64,000 nt of DNA from Magnetospirillum sp. SS-4 (lineage in GTDB: Bacteria; Pseudomonadota; Alphaproteobacteria; Rhodospirillales; Magnetospirillaceae). Below, one piece after another: positions 24,502 through 33,195 of the stretch (positions within the stretch are counted from its first letter, which is position 1; the number at the start of each line of letters is the position of its first letter). Location: the NCBI RefSeq assembly GCF_902729425.1, contig NZ_CACVCH010000043.1, forward strand, positions 1 through 64,000, in the 5' to 3' direction. The position numbers and the translations under genes are program-made. Under the pieces are notes generated by a model. It saw nothing but the letters and a program-made list of their open reading frames with translations. It was not told the DNA's origin and did no database searches.

Positions 24502-26393
24502 CCACCCAGCGCCTCGTCCAGGGCCGCCGCCGACCTGGTCCACAATTCCTCCAGATCGTCCAGCCCGGCGGCGCAGCCCGGGGAATCGGAGCGGCGCGCC
24601 GTATCCTCCAGCGACCGGCAGCGGGCGGCCAGCAACGCCAGATGCAGGCTGGACGCGGCCCCGGCCATGCGATGCGCCACCTTGGCCAGATCGTCCAGGC
24701 GGCCGGACCGGCAATGCTCGCGGATCAGGACGAGGTCGTCGAAGGACGAGCGCCGGTACAAGGCGGCCAGACCGGCCATGCGCTCGGCGCCCAGGTCGCG
24801 GAGATCTGCTTGCAGGCCGGACGGAACCAGCAGCGGCGGCTCGCTTGCCGTCGCCGCGCCGCCATCCTCCAGGCCCGCCAGCAGCCGGCCGAGATCGTCG
24901 ATTCGGAACGGCTTGGCCAGACAGCCCCGAATTCCCACCTCGCGCCAGCGGGCTTCATCCTCGACCATCGGATTGGCGGTCAGCAGCACCAGCGGAACCT
25001 TGCCGGCCGCGCCGGGCAAGGCGGCGATGGCCCGCGCCGTCTCGATGCCGTCCATGCCGGGCATGCGCATGTCGAGCAGAACCAGGTCGAAGCCGCCGGA
25101 ACGGGCCTTGTCCACCGCCTCGAAACCGTCGCAGGCGATGCTGACCTTGTGTCCCCGCCGCTCCAGCAGGCCGGCGGCGACCTCGCGATTGACCTGATTG
25201 TCGTCGACCAGCAGGATGGCGTGCGGTCCGCATGGCCGCCCCTCCGGACTCTCGCGGTGGGGAAGGCGTTCGTCCCGCCCGGTCAGCGGCAGGTCGACCA
25301 TGAAGGTCGTCCCGCGCCCAAGTTCGCTGACGCAATCGATGGCGCCCCCCATCAGCGCCACCAGACGGGCGCAGATGGCCAGTCCCAGCCCGGCGCCGGC
25401 GAAGCGGCGGGCGGCGCCGCTGTCGCCTTGCCAGAACTCGGTGAACAGGTGCGGCCGCGCCTCGCCGGAAATGCCGATGCCGGTATCGATCACCGAGATG
25501 CGGACCATTCCGTTCTCCAGATGGTCCGCCGTGACGACGACGCCGCCGGAATCGGTGAACTTGATGGCGTTGCCCACCAGATTGAACAGAATCTGGCGCA
25601 GGCGCAGGCGGTCCCCCAGCACCGGGCGATCCAGGCCGGAAGCGCAGCGCAGGGCCAGGGAAAGCCCCTTCTCGTCGGCCCGCGACGCCAGGATCAGCCG
25701 AACCTCCTCCAAGGTGTCGATCAGGTCGAAGGGTTCGGATTCCAAGGTCAGGCCGCTGGCGTCGAGGCGCGAGAAATCCAGGATGTCGTTGACCAGCCCC
25801 AGCAGCAGCTCACCCGACGAGACCAGGGTTTCGGCGAAGACCCGCTGGCGGCCGTCCAGCCCGGATTCCATCAGCAGCCTCGCCATGCCGAGAACGCCGT
25901 TCAGGGGGGTCCGTATCTCGTGGCCCATCATGGCGAGAAACAGCGTCTTGGCCCGCGCCGCCTGCTCGGCGGTGTCGCGGGCCTCGCGCAGCGCCGCCTC
26001 GGTCAGCTTGCGCTCGATGGCGTAGCGCACCACCCGCGACAAGATGAAGGCGTCGCCGATGCCCTTGACCAGATAGTCCTGGGCGCCGCGCTTCAGCGCC
26101 TCCAGCGCGATGGCGTCGTCGTCGTTGCCGGTCAGCACCACCACCGGCAGGCGCGGCGCCGCGCCGGTCAGCGCGTCCAGCGTGGCGATTCCGGTGGAAT
26201 CGGGCAGGCCGAGATCGGCCAGCACCACGTCGAAGGCCGCGGAGCCGGCCTCCAGCCGCGCCACCGCCTCGGACAGGCGGCTGACGACGACGACCTCGAA
26301 CGGGGTGGTCTTGACCCGGCGCAGCATCTGCCCCACCAGCCGGGCATCGGCGGGGTCGTCTTCCAGCAGCAGGATGCGGATCGGTGGGCTCAC
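24480..26393 (-). CDS. Hybrid histidine kinase: REC-HisKA-HATPase-REC-HPt
   Basis: 637 residues, soluble. In order: an N-terminal receiver (ILLLEDDPADARLV; Asp in VVLADLGLPDSTG), a short coil, the HisKA helix with H in MMGHEIRTPLNGVLGMARLL, HATPase (NLVGNAIKFTDSG, DTGIGISGE, GAGLGLAICARLVALMGG), a second receiver (ILLVDDNQVNRE; Asp in LVLLDMRMPGMDG), and an HPt domain (H in VAHRMAGAASSLHLALLAARC). This is an entire phosphorelay in one chain with no transmembrane sensor, so the input is likely phosphorylation or a partner through the N-terminal receiver. The GTG start overlaps the stop of the small receiver gene upstream (GTGA). Confidence 0.9.
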   Translation of the reverse strand: MSPPIRILLLEDDPADARLVGQMLRRVKTTPFEVVVVSRLSEAVARLEAGSAAFDVVLADLGLPDSTGIATLDALTGAAPRLPVVVLTGNDDDAIALEALKRGAQDYLVKGIGDAFILSRVVRYAIERKLTEAALREARDTAEQAARAKTLFLAMMGHEIRTPLNGVLGMARLLMESGLDGRQRVFAETLVSSGELLLGLVNDILDFSRLDASGLTLESEPFDLIDTLEEVRLILASRADEKGLSLALRCASGLDRPVLGDRLRLRQILFNLVGNAIKFTDSGGVVVTADHLENGMVRISVIDTGIGISGEARPHLFTEFWQGDSGAARRFAGAGLGLAICARLVALMGGAIDCVSELGRGTTFMVDLPLTGRDERLPHRESPEGRPCGPHAILLVDDNQVNREVAAGLLERRGHKVSIACDGFEAVDKARSGGFDLVLLDMRMPGMDGIETARAIAALPGAAGKVPLVLLTANPMVEDEARWREVGIRGCLAKPFRIDDLGRLLAGLEDGGAATASEPPLLVPSGLQADLRDLGAERMAGLAALYRRSSFDDLVLIREHCRSGRLDDLAKVAHRMAGAASSLHLALLAARCRSLEDTARRSDSPGCAAGLDDLEELWTRSAAALDEALGGQPATSR

Positions 26394-26824
26394 GCAGGCA
26401 ACTGGGCCGTTCCGAACCAGAAATCCTCGATGGAGTGGATCGCGGCGGTGAAGGCATCCACATCCATCGGCTTGGACACGTAGCTGCTGGCCCCCAGCGA
26501 ATACGCCTTCCTGATGTCGCGTTCCGCCCCCGAGGTGGACAAGATCACCACCGGAATCGCCCGCAACAGGGAATCGGCGCGAATCTCCTCGAGAATTTCA
26601 TGGCCGCTGCGTCCGGGAAGATTGAGGTCGAGCAGGATCAGGTCGGGGCGGGGGGCGTGCGGATGGCCCTCGCCGCGCCGCAGGAACGCCATGGCCTCGC
26701 CGCCGTCCTTGACGTGGTGCAGCCGGCAGGGATGCTGCGAACGCCGCATGGCGATCCGCACCAGTCCGGCGTCGCCGGGATCGTCCTCGACCAACAGAAC
26801 GTCGTGCATGTCCTTCTCGCTCAC
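26390..26824 (-). CDS. Single-domain response regulator (Rcp1/CheY-like)
   Basis: 144 residues, receiver domain only. Acidic residues in LLVEDDPGDAGL, phospho-acceptor Asp in DLILLDLNLPGRSG, Thr/Ser in VVILSTSGAERD, Lys in YVSKPMDVDAF. The long insertion (FLRRGEGHPHAPRPDL) is typical of the Rcp1 subfamily, regulators that work with phytochrome-like kinases. It is translationally coupled to the hybrid kinase downstream. The start is a GTG at 26824 or an ATG five codons later; the ribosome site does not decide. Confidence 0.85.
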   Translation of the reverse strand: MSEKDMHDVLLVEDDPGDAGLVRIAMRRSQHPCRLHHVKDGGEAMAFLRRGEGHPHAPRPDLILLDLNLPGRSGHEILEEIRADSLLRAIPVVILSTSGAERDIRKAYSLGASSYVSKPMDVDAFTAAIHSIEDFWFGTAQLPA

Positions 26825-26942
26825 CGCGAACCCCGGCCATCCAGCATCCCCGTCCTAATAACTGGCGGAAAAACCATGCCGCCGCAAGGGGCTGTCGCCG
26901 GCCTCGCCCCACTTTGTCCGCCGGCCCGGCCATGAAACGGCA

Positions 26943-27575
26943 TCAGGCGGCGGGGCGGAACAGCGGCTTGACGTGGAACTGGGTGCGAACCACGTCTTCC
27001 AGGCAACGGGCCTCGAACTTGTCGAACACCCGCCCCCTGTGGGTCTCGGCGGTGCGGGTGCTGATGTCGAGCTGGGCGGCGGTCTCCTTGGTGGCCATGC
27101 CGGTGGCCAGCAGCCAGTAAACGTCGGCCTCGCGTTCGGTGAGCAGGCGGTACTTGCGGATGGCGTCGACGGCGCGGCCGTGGGTCTTGCAGATATCGGC
27201 GTGGCGGCGGCAGGCGGCGGCGACCACGTCGAGCAGCTTGTCGTTGTCGAAGGGTTTCTCGATGAATTCCAGCGCCCCCACCTGAACCGCCCGAACCGCC
27301 GTGGGAATATTGCCATAGGCCGAGATCATGATCGCCGGGGCGTCGTGCCCCCTCAGACGGGATTGGGTCAGGACCTCGATGCCGTTGTCATCCCCCAGTT
27401 GAAGGTCGATCAGCGAACAGCCGATAGCCTCCATGTCGTGGCCGTCGACGAACGCGGCCGCGTCGCCATAGCAGCTGACGTCGTAGCGGTTGGCCGCCAG
27501 CAGCCAGCGCAAGGCATCCCTGAATCCGGGATCATCGTCGACCAGAGCCACTTTGAATTGCTTTTCGGGGGACAT
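26943..27575 (-). CDS. FixJ/LuxR-family response regulator
   Basis: 210 residues. The receiver (about 8-125) has VALVDDDPGFRDALRWLL, acceptor Asp in CSLIDLQLGDDNG, IMISAYGN, and Lys in EFIEKPFDNDKLL. The C-terminal LuxR helix-turn-helix (about 145-205) reads LTEREADVYWLLATGMATKE followed by ISTRTAETHRGRVFDKF. It is the FixJ/TodT-type regulator of the kinase gene located 9 bases upstream, and the last gene of a four-gene minus-strand operon starting at 33028. Confidence 0.88.
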   Translation of the reverse strand: MSPEKQFKVALVDDDPGFRDALRWLLAANRYDVSCYGDAAAFVDGHDMEAIGCSLIDLQLGDDNGIEVLTQSRLRGHDAPAIMISAYGNIPTAVRAVQVGALEFIEKPFDNDKLLDVVAAACRRHADICKTHGRAVDAIRKYRLLTEREADVYWLLATGMATKETAAQLDISTRTAETHRGRVFDKFEARCLEDVVRTQFHVKPLFRPAA

Positions 27576-27584
27576 GCATTCGCC

Positions 27585-29024
27585 TCATGCTTTCGGCAGC
27601 ATGCATATTACCCGCCCACCACCCGGCTCGTCATTGCCGATTTCAAGCGTTCCGCCATGGGCATGCAGAATGGCGGTGGCGATGGGAAGGCCAAAGCCGC
27701 TGCCGGACCGTTTGGTCGAGGCGAACAGGGCATGCCCGGTCCTGACGACCTCGGGCGGGAATCCGGGGCCGTTGTCGTCGATGCCGAAGCCGGCAGAGGC
27801 GGCGGTCTCGATCAGCCAGAGACGGAGCCGGCGGCTTGCCTCGGGCTGATGCGCCATGGCCTCGCAGGCGTTGCGGGCCAGGTTGAGCACCACCTGCTGA
27901 AGCGACACCCGGTTGCCGCGCACCATGGGGCCGCCGTCGGGAATCTCCACCTCGGCCCTGGTGCCGTGATCGTCGCAAATCTGGCGCAGCAGCGGCAGCA
28001 CGTCGCCGATGACGCCACCCAGGGGAAGCGTCTCCATTTCGCCGGCGTCGGCCTGCCGGTCCAGCCGGTCCTGACTCTGGGCGATGATTTCCCTGACCCG
28101 TTCGATCTCGCGGACCATGCGCTCGACCAGTTGGGGAAGCTCGGCCGGATCGAGTTCGTTGCGGCTCAGCATGCCCTGGATTCCCTGGGCGTAGGTCGAG
28201 GCGCAGGCCAGCGGCTGCTTGATCTCGTGCGCCAGCTTGGCGGCGGTCTGCTGGGTGGTGAAGTGACGATAGGCGCGATCCAGCGCCGCCTCCTGGCGCC
28301 GCAACTGGCGCAACGCCGCCTCGCGCCCGTTGATGCTTTCGGCGAGGCCGCTGGACATGGCCTTCAGCGAATCGGCCATCTCGTCCAGTTCGTCGTCGTA
28401 GCGGCGGCGCCGGTCCAGCTGAATGGCGGCCGTCCCGGCCCCAGGCCCGTAGCCGCGCAGGAATCGGCTGATGGCGATCAGGTGGCGGGTGACCAGACGA
28501 TGGACGATGAACAAGGTGAAGGCCGACACCAGGAAGGTCTTGATGCCCTGCGAGACCAGGATGGTGATGGCCTTGTCGGCGAGACGGCGGTAAACCCCCG
28601 CCAGGGTGGCCTCGACATAGAGGGCGCCGATCACCTGCGGGCCGCCGCTTTCCCAGTCCCTGGCGTAGAGGATCGGCATCTCGCGGCTGATCAGGTGCCC
28701 GGTTCCCCGCTCCCCCACGGAGATCAGCAACTGGCGCTTGCGGGCCGCGCCGGTCTCGCGCACCTCGATGTACTGCATGTCGGGCAGGTGCCACATGCCG
28801 TCCACCTGCAACTGGATCTGGTCGCTGTCCAGACTCCACAGGCTGCCGCCCAGGCTGGCCAGATAGCTCTTCTCGATCTCGTCGAAGCGGGCGTGGATGT
28901 CGCCGACCTCGCCGCGGTAATCGAGATAAAGCTGGAAGACGGTCAGCAGCAGCGTCACCGCCGAGCTGAACAGCACGATGGCCAACAGCAGCCGCCAGCC
29001 GATTCCCCGCCTCGGCGGCATCAC
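27585..29024 (-). CDS. Membrane sensor histidine kinase (DctB/FixL-like)
   Basis: 479 residues. TM1 (LLLAIVLFSSAVTLLLTVFQLYL, 23 residues) and TM2 (near 175-195) enclose a periplasmic sensor of about 140 residues, which contains SLGGSLWSLDSDQIQLQVDG, a pattern typical of CHASE-like input domains (LASLGGSLW). A HAMP-like linker and coiled coil follow. HisKA has H in KLAHEIKQPLACASTYAQG, the DctB/FixL-type box. HATPase: LNLARNACEAMA, DNGPGFPPE, KRSGSGFGLPIATAI. The ATG overlaps the LysE stop (ATGA). It phosphorylates, presumably, the FixJ-type regulator directly downstream. Confidence 0.88.
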   Translation of the reverse strand: MMPPRRGIGWRLLLAIVLFSSAVTLLLTVFQLYLDYRGEVGDIHARFDEIEKSYLASLGGSLWSLDSDQIQLQVDGMWHLPDMQYIEVRETGAARKRQLLISVGERGTGHLISREMPILYARDWESGGPQVIGALYVEATLAGVYRRLADKAITILVSQGIKTFLVSAFTLFIVHRLVTRHLIAISRFLRGYGPGAGTAAIQLDRRRRYDDELDEMADSLKAMSSGLAESINGREAALRQLRRQEAALDRAYRHFTTQQTAAKLAHEIKQPLACASTYAQGIQGMLSRNELDPAELPQLVERMVREIERVREIIAQSQDRLDRQADAGEMETLPLGGVIGDVLPLLRQICDDHGTRAEVEIPDGGPMVRGNRVSLQQVVLNLARNACEAMAHQPEASRRLRLWLIETAASAGFGIDDNGPGFPPEVVRTGHALFASTKRSGSGFGLPIATAILHAHGGTLEIGNDEPGGGRVICMLPKA

Positions 29025-29650
29025 GGCGAGGCGATCAGCTTGACGCCAAGGGCGATGAAGATGCCGCCGGCGACCCGGTCAAGCCAGGCGGCGATGGCGG
29101 GGGTCCGGTTCAGCCCCTGGCCGACCCAGCCGGAGAACCAGCCGATCAGTCCGAACAGGACCACCGCCTGGGCGGTGAACAGCACGCCGAGCTGGGCCGT
29201 CTGCCACGCCGGGTTTTCCGCCGCCGGAGCGACGAACTGAGGCAGGAAGGCCAGGAAGAACAGAACCACCTTGGGATTGATGGCGTTGGCGATCAAGCCC
29301 TTGACGAACAGCGACCACAGCGATTCGCCGCCGCCGGCGCCCTGGCCCGGAACGGTGACGCCGCCCCGGCTGCGGATGGCCTGAAGCCCCAGCCAGACCA
29401 GATACAACCCGCCCGCCACCTTGAGGGCGACAAAGGCCCAGGGCGAGGCGGCGATCACCGCGCCGATCCCCAGGGCGGCCAGGGTGGTGTGGCTGAGGCA
29501 ACCGAGCGCGCAGCCCAGGCCGAACGCCATGCCCTGGCGCCGACCGCGCGAAACGCCCAGCGACAGGATCATCAGGTTGTCGGGACCGGGCGACAGGGTG
29601 ACCAGCATCGCCGCCGCCAGAAAGCCGACCGCCTGCCACAGTTCAAGCAT
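29021..29650 (-). CDS. LysE/RhtB family amino-acid or metabolite exporter
   Basis: 209 residues, six predicted helices. The N-terminal signature VTLSPGPDNLMILSLGVSRG (PGP motif at about 20-25) is diagnostic of LysE/RhtB. Other spans include GIGAVIAASPWAFVALKVAGG and LYLVWLGLQAIRS, and the INPKVVLFFLAFLPQFV segment has the conserved NPK. The family exports amino acids or homoserine lactones. It is embedded between sensor genes: 12 bases after the CheB-CheR-kinase fusion and overlapping the next kinase start. The exporter may therefore move the molecule these proteins sense. Confidence 0.9.
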   Translation of the reverse strand: MLELWQAVGFLAAAMLVTLSPGPDNLMILSLGVSRGRRQGMAFGLGCALGCLSHTTLAALGIGAVIAASPWAFVALKVAGGLYLVWLGLQAIRSRGGVTVPGQGAGGGESLWSLFVKGLIANAINPKVVLFFLAFLPQFVAPAAENPAWQTAQLGVLFTAQAVVLFGLIGWFSGWVGQGLNRTPAIAAWLDRVAGGIFIALGVKLIASP

Positions 29651-29662
29651 CCTCCCCCTCCC

Positions 29663-32600
29663 TCACAGCGGCGGCAGCAGGCGTTCGGCCGGAAAGCGGA
29701 CGGTGACGGTGGTGCCCCGCCCCTCCGCGCTTTCGATGCCGAGGCTGCCGCCATGCAGTTCCATCAGCGACTTGGAAATGGGCAGCCCCAGCCCGACGCC
29801 CTCGCGTTCCTTGACCAGGGTGCGCTGGCCGCCCTGCTCGAACGGCATCAGCACCCGGGCGATGTCGGCGGCCTTGATGCCGATGCCGGTATCGGTGACG
29901 CTGATGCTCATGCCGTCGGAATCGCTGACGGCGGTCAGATGGACGCTGCCGCCGGTGGGAGTGAACTTGAGGGCGTTGCCCAGCAGGTTCAGCATCACCC
30001 GCTGCACGGCGGTCAGGTCGCCCTTCAGCCAGGGCAGGTCGTCGGGCACCCGGGTGCCGAGGCGGATGCTGCGTTCCTCGGCCTGGGACGACAGCAGGCG
30101 AATGGAGCTGGCGATGACATCGGCGACCTTGACCGTGCCCTCGCGCAAGGTGGCGCGGCCGGCCTCGATCACCGACATGTCCAGGACCTGGCTGATCAGC
30201 GACAGCAGGTGCTGGCCGCTGTCGACGATGATTCCGACGTATTCCTTGTAGCGCTGGTTGCCGAGTTCGCCCCACATCTCGTCGGCCATGATCTGGGCGA
30301 AGCCCAGCACCGCGTTCAGCGGCGTGCGCAGTTCGTGACTCATGTTGGCGAGGAATTCCGACTTGGCCCGATTGGCGGCCTCGGCATGGTCGCGGGCGAC
30401 GCGCAATTCGCCCTGGGTGACGCGCAGGCTCTCGATGGTGGCTTCCAGCTCCTTCTGGGTGGTCCGCAGCTCGGTCTCGTCGATGAAGGTGAGGATCGTG
30501 CCGGCATTCTGCTCGCGCAGGTCGCGGTAGGGGTAGATGCCCATGCGATAGAGGCGGCCGTCGGCCTCGATGATCTCCTCGTGGGAGACGCCGCTGTTGG
30601 TGACGGCCAGCAGCATGGCGCGCAGGTCCTTGACGTGGAACTGGCTGGGCACCGCCGTGATCAGCTGGCCGGCGTCGGAGGGGAGCAATCCGAACATGCG
30701 CGCCGCCGGCGGGGTGAAGCGGGTGATGCGCAGGCACTTGTCCACCACCAGCATGGGGAATCCCACATTGTCCTGGATGTTCTGGAGGTCGGCGTTGGCG
30801 CCGGCCAACTCGGTGGTGCGGACCTGAAGCTCCTCGTTGACGGTGGTCAGTTCCTCGTTGGTGGATTGCAGTTCCTCGTTGGAGGTTTCCAGCTCCTCGT
30901 TCGAGGATTGCAGTTCCTCGTTGGCGGCCTGCATTTCCTCGTTGAGGGCCTGAAGCTCCTCGTTGGAGGTCTCCAGTTCCTCCACCACGGTCTGGAGATG
31001 CTCGCGCGTCGCCGTCAGTTCCTGTTCCAGCTCGATCAGACGGATATCGCTGCCGGCGGCGGCGGGAGCGGCCTCGGCGTCGCCGCCGCCCGCCTCGACC
31101 TTCTCGCAGCAGACCAGGAACAGGCTTTCGCGGCCGCCGTCGACCTTGAGGGGCCGCACCGCCAGACGGGCGGAGATGTCGCCGTCGCGGGTGCGCAGCT
31201 GGCGCCTGGTCCCCAGCGCCAGGGTGGCGGTCTCGCGGGCGCGGTGGACCAGGGCGCGCAGGTCGATGCGGAAATCGTCGGCGATCAGCTTGCCCAGGTT
31301 CTGGTTGGGCCGCCCCTGGGGAAAGCGGACGAAGCCGTCCACGTCGCCGTGGTAATAGAGGATGTCCAGGTTCTCGTTGATGGCGACGCTGGGCGGCATG
31401 CAGGCCTCGACGAAGCCGTCGCGCACCAGCGCCTCGATGGAATTGCCGGTGATCGCCCCGGTTTCCGGCAGTTCCGGCGGCTTGGGGCGGAAGGCCCCAA
31501 ATACCGGATTGTTGGATCGCGGCGCCACCATGCGCTTTTGGAATATCTTCGAGCTCGCCTTGACCGGGCGGAACAGGTCGGCGCAGCGCCCCACCGATTC
31601 CGACTTGCCCAGGAACAGATGCCCGTCGGGCAGCAGGGCGTAGTGGAAAACCTGGAAGATGCGGTCCTGAAGGTCGGTGTTGAAATAGATCAGGACGTTG
31701 CGGCAACTGATCAGGTCGACCTTGACGAAGGGCGGGTCCTTGATCAGGTCCTGGCGGGCGAACACCACCATCTCGCGGATGGGCTTCTTGACCTGATAGT
31801 TCTGCCCCATGGCGTCGAAATAGGTGGAGACGTAGGACTTGTCCAGATTCTCGACCGTGGTGGCGGAATAGGTGCCCTTGCGGGCGTGGCGCATGGCGTC
31901 CAGGTCGATATCGGTGGCGAACACCTGGATCTTGTAGGACTTGACCGCCTCGCCCAGCAGGTCGTTCAGCATCATGGCAAAGGAATAGGCTTCCTCGCCG
32001 GTGGCGCAGGCCGGCACCCAGATCCGGATGGAATCGCCCGGCTTCTTGGTGGTCAGCAGATCGGCCAGGGTGGCCTTGACCTCGTCGAACGCCTTGGTGT
32101 CGCGAAAGAACGAGGTGACCGAGATCAGGATGTCCTTGCACAGCAGGTCCAGCTCGGACGGGTGGCGCTGGACGAAATCCAGATAGGCGTCCAGGGTCTC
32201 GATGCGATTGGCGGCCATGCGGCGTTCCAGCCGGCGGCGGACGGTATTGGGCTTGTACTGGGTGAAATCCACCTCGGTGCGCTTGCGGACCAGCAGGAAG
32301 ATTTCGGTGATGGTGTCGCGGGTCTCGGACTCGGCGGATTTCTGCTGCACCACCGGCCGGGGAAAGCGCGAGATCGAGGCCAGTTCCGGCCCGATGCCGT
32401 CGGGCGGCAGCACCATGTCGACGCAGCCGGAATCGATGGCCGATTTCGGCATGCCGTCATACTTGGCGGTCTCGGGGTCCTGGGCGACGGTCAGGCCGCC
32501 GCAGGCCTTGATGGCGCGCATGCCGTGAGCGCCGTCGCTGCCGGTTCCCGACAAGATGACGCCGATGGCGTGCTGGCCGCGATCCTCGGCCAGCGAGGCG

Positions 32601-33028
32601 AAGAACACGTCCACCGACGGCTTCGGCCCCAGCGGCGCCGAGGGCTCGCGCAGCCACAAGGTGGAGTTCTTGACGCGGACATCCTTGTTGGGCGGCGTGA
32701 TGTAGATGGTGTTGGGAACCAGCACCTGGCCGTCCTTGATCTCCTCCACCGGCAGCTTGGTCTCGCGTCCCAGCAATTGCACCATCATGCTGCGATAGGC
32801 GGGCGACAGGTGCTGGACGATGACATAGGCCATGTTGGCCGAGGCCGGCAGATTGGCCACGAACGGGCGCAGCGCCTCCAGCCCGCCGGCCGAGGCGCCG
32901 ATTCCGACGACGTGCAGGGTGCTGCGGCGTCCCTTGGCCTTGCCGCCCGGTTCGGCCGCAATCGGGTCCGTCGGCGCCGTTCCGCGCCCCTTGGACGCCG
33001 AGACGGCCTCCTTTGGTTTCCGCGCCAT
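29663..33028 (-). CDS. CheB-CheR-PAS-histidine kinase fusion
   Basis: About 1121 residues, soluble. The CheB methylesterase domain comes first (about 40-230: GIGASAGGLEAL with the catalytic Ser, VQHLSPAYRS with His, LSGTGSDGAHGM with Asp). CheR methyltransferase follows (about 260-520: RVWVPACATGEEAYSFAMML-type SAM site seen as WVPACATGEEAYS, and LISCRNVLIYF). A long Glu/Leu coiled coil (about 640-740, repeated ELETSNEELQ units) leads to a PAS domain and HisKA (H in MSHELRTPLNAVLGFAQIM) with HATPase (LLGNALKFTPTGG, DTGIGIKAAD, GVGLGLPISKSL). CheB and CheR modify receptor glutamates. Such fusions act in non-chemotactic signalling as well as taxis. ATG 33028 has a GGAGGGGAGC ribosome site. First gene of a tight four-gene operon. 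Confidence 0.92.
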   Translation of the reverse strand: MARKPKEAVSASKGRGTAPTDPIAAEPGGKAKGRRSTLHVVGIGASAGGLEALRPFVANLPASANMAYVIVQHLSPAYRSMMVQLLGRETKLPVEEIKDGQVLVPNTIYITPPNKDVRVKNSTLWLREPSAPLGPKPSVDVFFASLAEDRGQHAIGVILSGTGSDGAHGMRAIKACGGLTVAQDPETAKYDGMPKSAIDSGCVDMVLPPDGIGPELASISRFPRPVVQQKSAESETRDTITEIFLLVRKRTEVDFTQYKPNTVRRRLERRMAANRIETLDAYLDFVQRHPSELDLLCKDILISVTSFFRDTKAFDEVKATLADLLTTKKPGDSIRIWVPACATGEEAYSFAMMLNDLLGEAVKSYKIQVFATDIDLDAMRHARKGTYSATTVENLDKSYVSTYFDAMGQNYQVKKPIREMVVFARQDLIKDPPFVKVDLISCRNVLIYFNTDLQDRIFQVFHYALLPDGHLFLGKSESVGRCADLFRPVKASSKIFQKRMVAPRSNNPVFGAFRPKPPELPETGAITGNSIEALVRDGFVEACMPPSVAINENLDILYYHGDVDGFVRFPQGRPNQNLGKLIADDFRIDLRALVHRARETATLALGTRRQLRTRDGDISARLAVRPLKVDGGRESLFLVCCEKVEAGGGDAEAAPAAAGSDIRLIELEQELTATREHLQTVVEELETSNEELQALNEEMQAANEELQSSNEELETSNEELQSTNEELTTVNEELQVRTTELAGANADLQNIQDNVGFPMLVVDKCLRITRFTPPAARMFGLLPSDAGQLITAVPSQFHVKDLRAMLLAVTNSGVSHEEIIEADGRLYRMGIYPYRDLREQNAGTILTFIDETELRTTQKELEATIESLRVTQGELRVARDHAEAANRAKSEFLANMSHELRTPLNAVLGFAQIMADEMWGELGNQRYKEYVGIIVDSGQHLLSLISQVLDMSVIEAGRATLREGTVKVADVIASSIRLLSSQAEERSIRLGTRVPDDLPWLKGDLTAVQRVMLNLLGNALKFTPTGGSVHLTAVSDSDGMSISVTDTGIGIKAADIARVLMPFEQGGQRTLVKEREGVGLGLPISKSLMELHGGSLGIESAEGRGTTVTVRFPAERLLPPL

Positions 33029-33195
33029 GCTCCCCTCCTGCAATCCCCTGGGGGGGGTGGCGACATCGTCCCCTCCCCGATCCGGTAGGCTATATGGCGT
33101 GTTGAAAAATTCCAGATAAAAGCTCATTCAGGACGAACCAATCCATATTCCGCGTCGCCCGCCCCATTCTTCATCAATTCCAAGGATATGAAATC

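Noticed and set aside
24642-26483. 613-residue plus-strand frame
   Set aside because: Antisense of the hybrid kinase, with low-complexity composition and no recognisable domain.
30830-31020. Repeated 30-base units that could be mistaken for a CRISPR-like array
   Set aside because: They encode the repeated Glu-Leu heptads of the coiled coil in the CheB-CheR kinase, with no unique spacers.
29489-33088. 1199-residue plus-strand frame
   Set aside because: Opposite strand of the CheB-CheR kinase fusion; its repeats are the antisense of the Glu/Leu coiled coil.
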